A DNA stretch of 7,836 nucleotides from DASRRB01 sp036732755. Its GTDB lineage: Bacteria > Planctomycetota > B15-G4 > SIAN01. A program made the translations under genes and the position numbers. Location of the stretch: contig DAINBU010000182.1 of NCBI GenBank assembly GCA_036732755.1, positions 1-7,836 on the forward strand, written 5' to 3'. This document shows positions 5,756 through 7,836 of this stretch, piece by piece. How positions within the stretch are numbered: the first letter of the stretch is position 1; the number at the start of each line of letters is the position of its first letter. The notes below the pieces were generated by a model that did no database searches, was not told where the DNA came from, and worked only from the letters and a program-made list of their open reading frames with translations.

Positions 5756-5782
5756 TTCCCGGTGTCCGGGAAGCGCTTCCCG
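5756..5782 (+). promoter_or_regulatory. Overlapping palindromes upstream of the 4Fe-4S gene
   Basis: TTCCCGG (5756-5762), TGT, CCGGGAA (5766-5772) is a perfect 7-bp dyad. CGGGAAGCGCTTCCCG (5767-5782) is a second perfect palindrome sharing the CGGGAA arm. TTCCCG occurs twice, 21 bp apart (two helical turns). The site is 40 bp past the lipoprotein stop and about 70 bp before the next start. It could be an operator pair, or alternative hairpins ending the upstream transcript. Confidence 0.45.
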
Positions 5783-5850
5783 CGGTCGCATCGCGAGCGC
5801 GGCGGCGCACGCGGGTGCGCGCGGGCCTCCCCTTTGCCCGATGCGCCGCG

Positions 5851-6789
5851 ATGGAGACGCTCCCCCCTCCCGCCGCGACGCGCGCGGCGCCGCCCGCCGG
5901 CGCGCAGCGCGCCGGGCTGCTCCGCGTGCTGCTGCCGAAGCGCCATCGCTTCCGCGCGCTGCGCGCCTGGCTGAATCTCCTCTCGATCGCGCTCGTCGCC
6001 GCCGTCCCGCTCTCGGGAAGCGGACGGATCGACCTCTGGCGCGGGCGCCACCTCGCGTTCGGCGCGCCGGCGTCCTTCGGCCGGGCGCTCCTCGCCGCGT
6101 TCGTGTTCGGGGCGTGCTGCTACTTCGTGACCTTCCTCGTGAACGCGGTCGGCGGGCGGCTCTTCTGCGGATTCGGCTGTCCGCTCGCCCAGATGAACCG
6201 GCTGCACGAGCAGATCGTCGCGTTCGCGGGCGACGCGCGGCGACGGCGGCGGGCGCGCCTCGCGACGGGCGCGCTCGCCGTTCTCTTCGCCGGCTCGATG
6301 GTCCTCTGGTGGGTCGACCCGCGCGTCGCGGTCGAGGGTTCGCCGCGCGCGGTCGGCGTCGCGCTCCTCGCGTGGGCCGCGCTCGCGATCGCCCTCGTCG
6401 CGCACGCGCGCGCGTGGAACTGGGCCTTCTGCCGCGGCTGGTGTCCGGTCGGCCTCTACTACTCGGTCGCGACGCCGCGCAAGTCGTTCGGCATCGCCTT
6501 CGACCGCGCGGCCGGCACCTGCGTGTCGTGCAATGCGTGCGACCGCGTCTGCCCGGCGCTGCTCGCGCCGCGCGACCTCCTCGGGACGATCCGGCGCGAC
6601 GAGGGGCTCGCGCTCGCCGAAGGGCCGGCGATGAACCACTGCCTCTCGTGCGGCGACTGCATCGAGGCGTGCGAGCACGTGCTGGGCAGGCGCGGGATCG
6701 CGCCGATCCCCCTCTCCTTCGCCTTCGGGGCCTACGAGGAGCGCCTGCCCGCGCCGTCGAACCCGCTGGCGCCGCCCCGTCCGGACTGA
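5851..6789 (+). CDS. NapH/CcoG-like membrane 4Fe-4S ferredoxin protein
   Basis: A 312-residue membrane iron-sulfur protein. Predicted membrane helices lie at about 38-55, 79-100, 137-155 and 166-186. Two Cys-x3-Cys-Pro motifs follow membrane segments: FCGFGCP (Cys106, Cys110) and FCRGWCP (Cys194, Cys198), as in NapH, NosR and CcoG/FixG proteins. The C-terminal part has two ferredoxin motifs: CVSCNACDRVCP (Cys224, 227, 230, 234) and CLSCGDCIEAC (Cys264, 267, 270, 274), the second lacking the usual Pro. It should bind two [4Fe-4S] clusters and move electrons at the membrane. It is close to NapH in size and shorter than CcoG, lacking the latter's C-terminal Ig-like domain. CcoG is known as a cupric reductase for cbb3 oxidase assembly; the SafE-like neighbour makes a related role plausible. 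No clear ribosome site is seen, so the start is moderately sure. Confidence 0.85.
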   Translation: METLPPPAATRAAPPAGAQRAGLLRVLLPKRHRFRALRAWLNLLSIALVAAVPLSGSGRIDLWRGRHLAFGAPASFGRALLAAFVFGACCYFVTFLVNAVGGRLFCGFGCPLAQMNRLHEQIVAFAGDARRRRRARLATGALAVLFAGSMVLWWVDPRVAVEGSPRAVGVALLAWAALAIALVAHARAWNWAFCRGWCPVGLYYSVATPRKSFGIAFDRAAGTCVSCNACDRVCPALLAPRDLLGTIRRDEGLALAEGPAMNHCLSCGDCIEACEHVLGRRGIAPIPLSFAFGAYEERLPAPSNPLAPPRPD

Positions 6790-6799
6790 TCGCTCCGAA

Positions 6800-7507
6800 C
6801 TACGGCGAGCCAGCGCAGCACGACTCCGCGCCGAGACTCGCGCCGAGGAACCCGCCGCGCCAGAGCGTCACGAGGGCGAGCGCCAGCACGAGCAGCGACG
6901 CGAAGCGCGACCACGCCCCGCCCGCGCGCGGCGCCACGACGCGTCCCGCGCGAGCGAGCAGCGCGAGCGCGCCGAACGTCGGCAGCGTCGCTGTCCCGAA
7001 CGCGAGCAGCGTGAGCGCGCCGCCGCCCGCCGAGCCGCTCCCCGCCGCCAGCGCGAGCGCAGCCGCCGTCGCCGCGCACGGGAGGAGGCCGTTCGCCATC
7101 CCGAATCCGAACAGGCCTGCGAGCGAGGGGCCCGCGAGCACGCCGCGCAGCCGCGCCGCGAGGCTCGCGACCGCGCGGCCGAGCGCTCCCGGAGCGCGCG
7201 CGAGCAGTCCGAGCCGCTCGAGCGCGACGACCAGCAGCGCCACGCCCGCGACCGCCGCGAGCGCGCGCGCCGGCACGCCGAGCTCGAGCAGCCGCCGCCC
7301 CGCGGCGCCGCACGCGCTGCCGAGGAATGCGTAGACGAAGAGGCGGCCGGCATGGAGCGCCGCGAGCCGCGTCAGCGCCGCGGCGCGTGCGCCTCCGCGA
7401 GCACGCGCCGAGGTGCAGGCGAGCAGCGTGAAGCCGCCGCACATGGCGGCGCAGTGGAGCGCGCTCGCGAAGCCGAGCAGCGCGGCGAGCGGGACGGACG
7501 GCGGCAC
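6800..7507 (-). CDS. SafE/TauE-like membrane protein (DsbD_2-type)
   Basis: A 235-residue polytopic membrane protein with about six hydrophobic segments (roughly 7-30, 47-68, 80-97, 125-157, 163-185 and 200-217). The N-terminal ALHCAAMCGGF (His18, Cys19, Met22, Cys23) and the later GFGMANGLLPCA (134-145) are signatures of the 'sulfite exporter TauE/SafE' group found beside cytochrome oxidase and copper genes; the paired Cys/Met/His suggest metal or thiol handling. The C-terminus ends GAESCCAGSP with adjacent Cys230-Cys231. The start is GTG with a weak ribosome site, 10 bp after the upstream stop, so it is co-transcribed with the gene at the right edge. Real substrate is unknown; the family name does not prove sulfite export. 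Confidence 0.85.
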   Translation of the reverse strand: MPPSVPLAALLGFASALHCAAMCGGFTLLACTSARARGGARAAALTRLAALHAGRLFVYAFLGSACGAAGRRLLELGVPARALAAVAGVALLVVALERLGLLARAPGALGRAVASLAARLRGVLAGPSLAGLFGFGMANGLLPCAATAAALALAAGSGSAGGGALTLLAFGTATLPTFGALALLARAGRVVAPRAGGAWSRFASLLVLALALVTLWRGGFLGASLGAESCCAGSP

Positions 7508-7517
7508 GGCGCGGGGC

Positions 7518-7836
7518 TCAGCGCGCCGCCGGCGGCTCGAAGCGGCCGAGCCACGCGAGCAGCGTCAGCGTCCCGGTGAAGACGAGGTGCGTCGCGGCGC
7601 CGACCGGAGCCGGGATCTGCTCGACGATCCAGCGCCCGCCGAAGAGCGCCGGCTGCAGCCACGAGAGCACCGCGTAGAAGTTGACGAGCCAGAGCGCGAC
7701 GCCCGCCGCCGCCGCGAGCCCGAGCCGCCGCGTCAGGGGCGCCGACGGGAACCAGCGCTGTCCGATCGCGTGCAGGATCGCCCCGAAGACCATGCCGGTC
7801 GCGAGGTAGAGCAGCACGCCGGTCGACAGCGCGACG
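7518..7836 (-). CDS. Multi-pass membrane protein, N-terminus beyond the window
   Basis: The frame is open to the right edge with at least 105 codons. A GTG at 7817 is possible, but the first hydrophobic segment (ALSTGVLLYLATGMVFGAIL) begins before it and no ribosome site precedes it, so the gene probably continues out of the window. Three membrane segments are seen: that one, LGLAAAAGVALWLVNFYAVLSW, and THLVFTGTLTLLAWL. His residues in LHAIG and THLVF lie in or near membranes. I do not assign a family with certainty; the linked SafE-like gene suggests a respiratory-complex accessory role. The end is at TGA 7520-7518. Confidence 0.65.
   Translation of the reverse strand, partial: VALSTGVLLYLATGMVFGAILHAIGQRWFPSAPLTRRLGLAAAAGVALWLVNFYAVLSWLQPALFGGRWIVEQIPAPVGAATHLVFTGTLTLLAWLGRFEPPAAR

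Noticed and set aside
5671..6678. Minus-strand 335-codon open frame
   Set aside because: Antisense to the 4Fe-4S protein gene; its composition (Arg, Glu, Ala) is typical of a GC-rich shadow frame.
3334..6789. Plus-strand open frame of 1151 codons
   Set aside because: Only the last 312 codons (from 5851) encode recognisable protein. The rest is the antisense or out-of-frame shadow of the ribokinase, mazG, cupin and lipoprotein genes, left open by high GC.
6790..6799. Terminator between the two convergent genes
   Set aside because: Only 10 bp separate the stops and no hairpin with a T-run is visible there.

Overview
The window is about 7.8 kb of very GC-rich, densely coding bacterial DNA. Third codon positions are strongly G/C, starts are ATG or GTG, and most starts have a GGAGG-like ribosome site. 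Gene content (SirB1-type protein, DUF1573 and LysM lipoproteins, an orphan receiver-like protein, MazG, a membrane 4Fe-4S protein beside a SafE/TauE-like protein) suggests a Gram-negative, deltaproteobacterial, Myxococcota-like or Binatota-like organism. That placement is an inference; no marker gene is present.

Left block, minus strand, transcribed right to left. mazG (4880-4092) is joined by a TGATG overlap to a ribokinase-family gene (4092-3175). That ribokinase is structurally abnormal: it has lost about 37 codons carrying the catalytic Asp region, and it carries a 30-bp unit repeated three times just after its substrate-binding motif. A 119-bp gap with a possible promoter follows, then a SirB1/transglutaminase-like gene (3055-2150) whose ribosome site lies in the loop of a small hairpin. 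Next comes a 219-bp gap holding a terminator-like hairpin, a clear extended -10 promoter and a structured leader of about 150 nt. The leader precedes a three-gene operon: LysM lipoprotein (1930-1499), small receiver-like protein (1464-1114) and a DUF1573-type lipoprotein (1117-41, start overlapping the previous stop as GTGA).

Right block, plus strand. A ChrR-type cupin (4931-5281) is divergent from mazG and is followed by a hairpin. An unrecognised small lipoprotein (5351-5716) comes next. After a 134-bp gap with overlapping palindromes is a NapH/CcoG-like membrane 4Fe-4S protein (5851-6789). It converges, with only 10 bp between stops, on a minus-strand pair: a SafE/TauE-like membrane protein (7507-6800) and a three-helix membrane protein cut by the right edge. 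These last genes resemble the accessory, electron-transfer and metal-handling part of a respiratory oxidase cluster that may continue to the right.

The strongest unusual signals are the ribokinase with its catalytic segment cut out and a hairpin-forming triplet repeat, the structured leader of the LysM operon, and the mutually exclusive hairpins upstream of the 4Fe-4S gene. I see no complete, clearly novel system such as a defence island, CRISPR array or mobile element. There are no tRNA or rRNA genes, and no gene-free stretch exceeds 300 bases.
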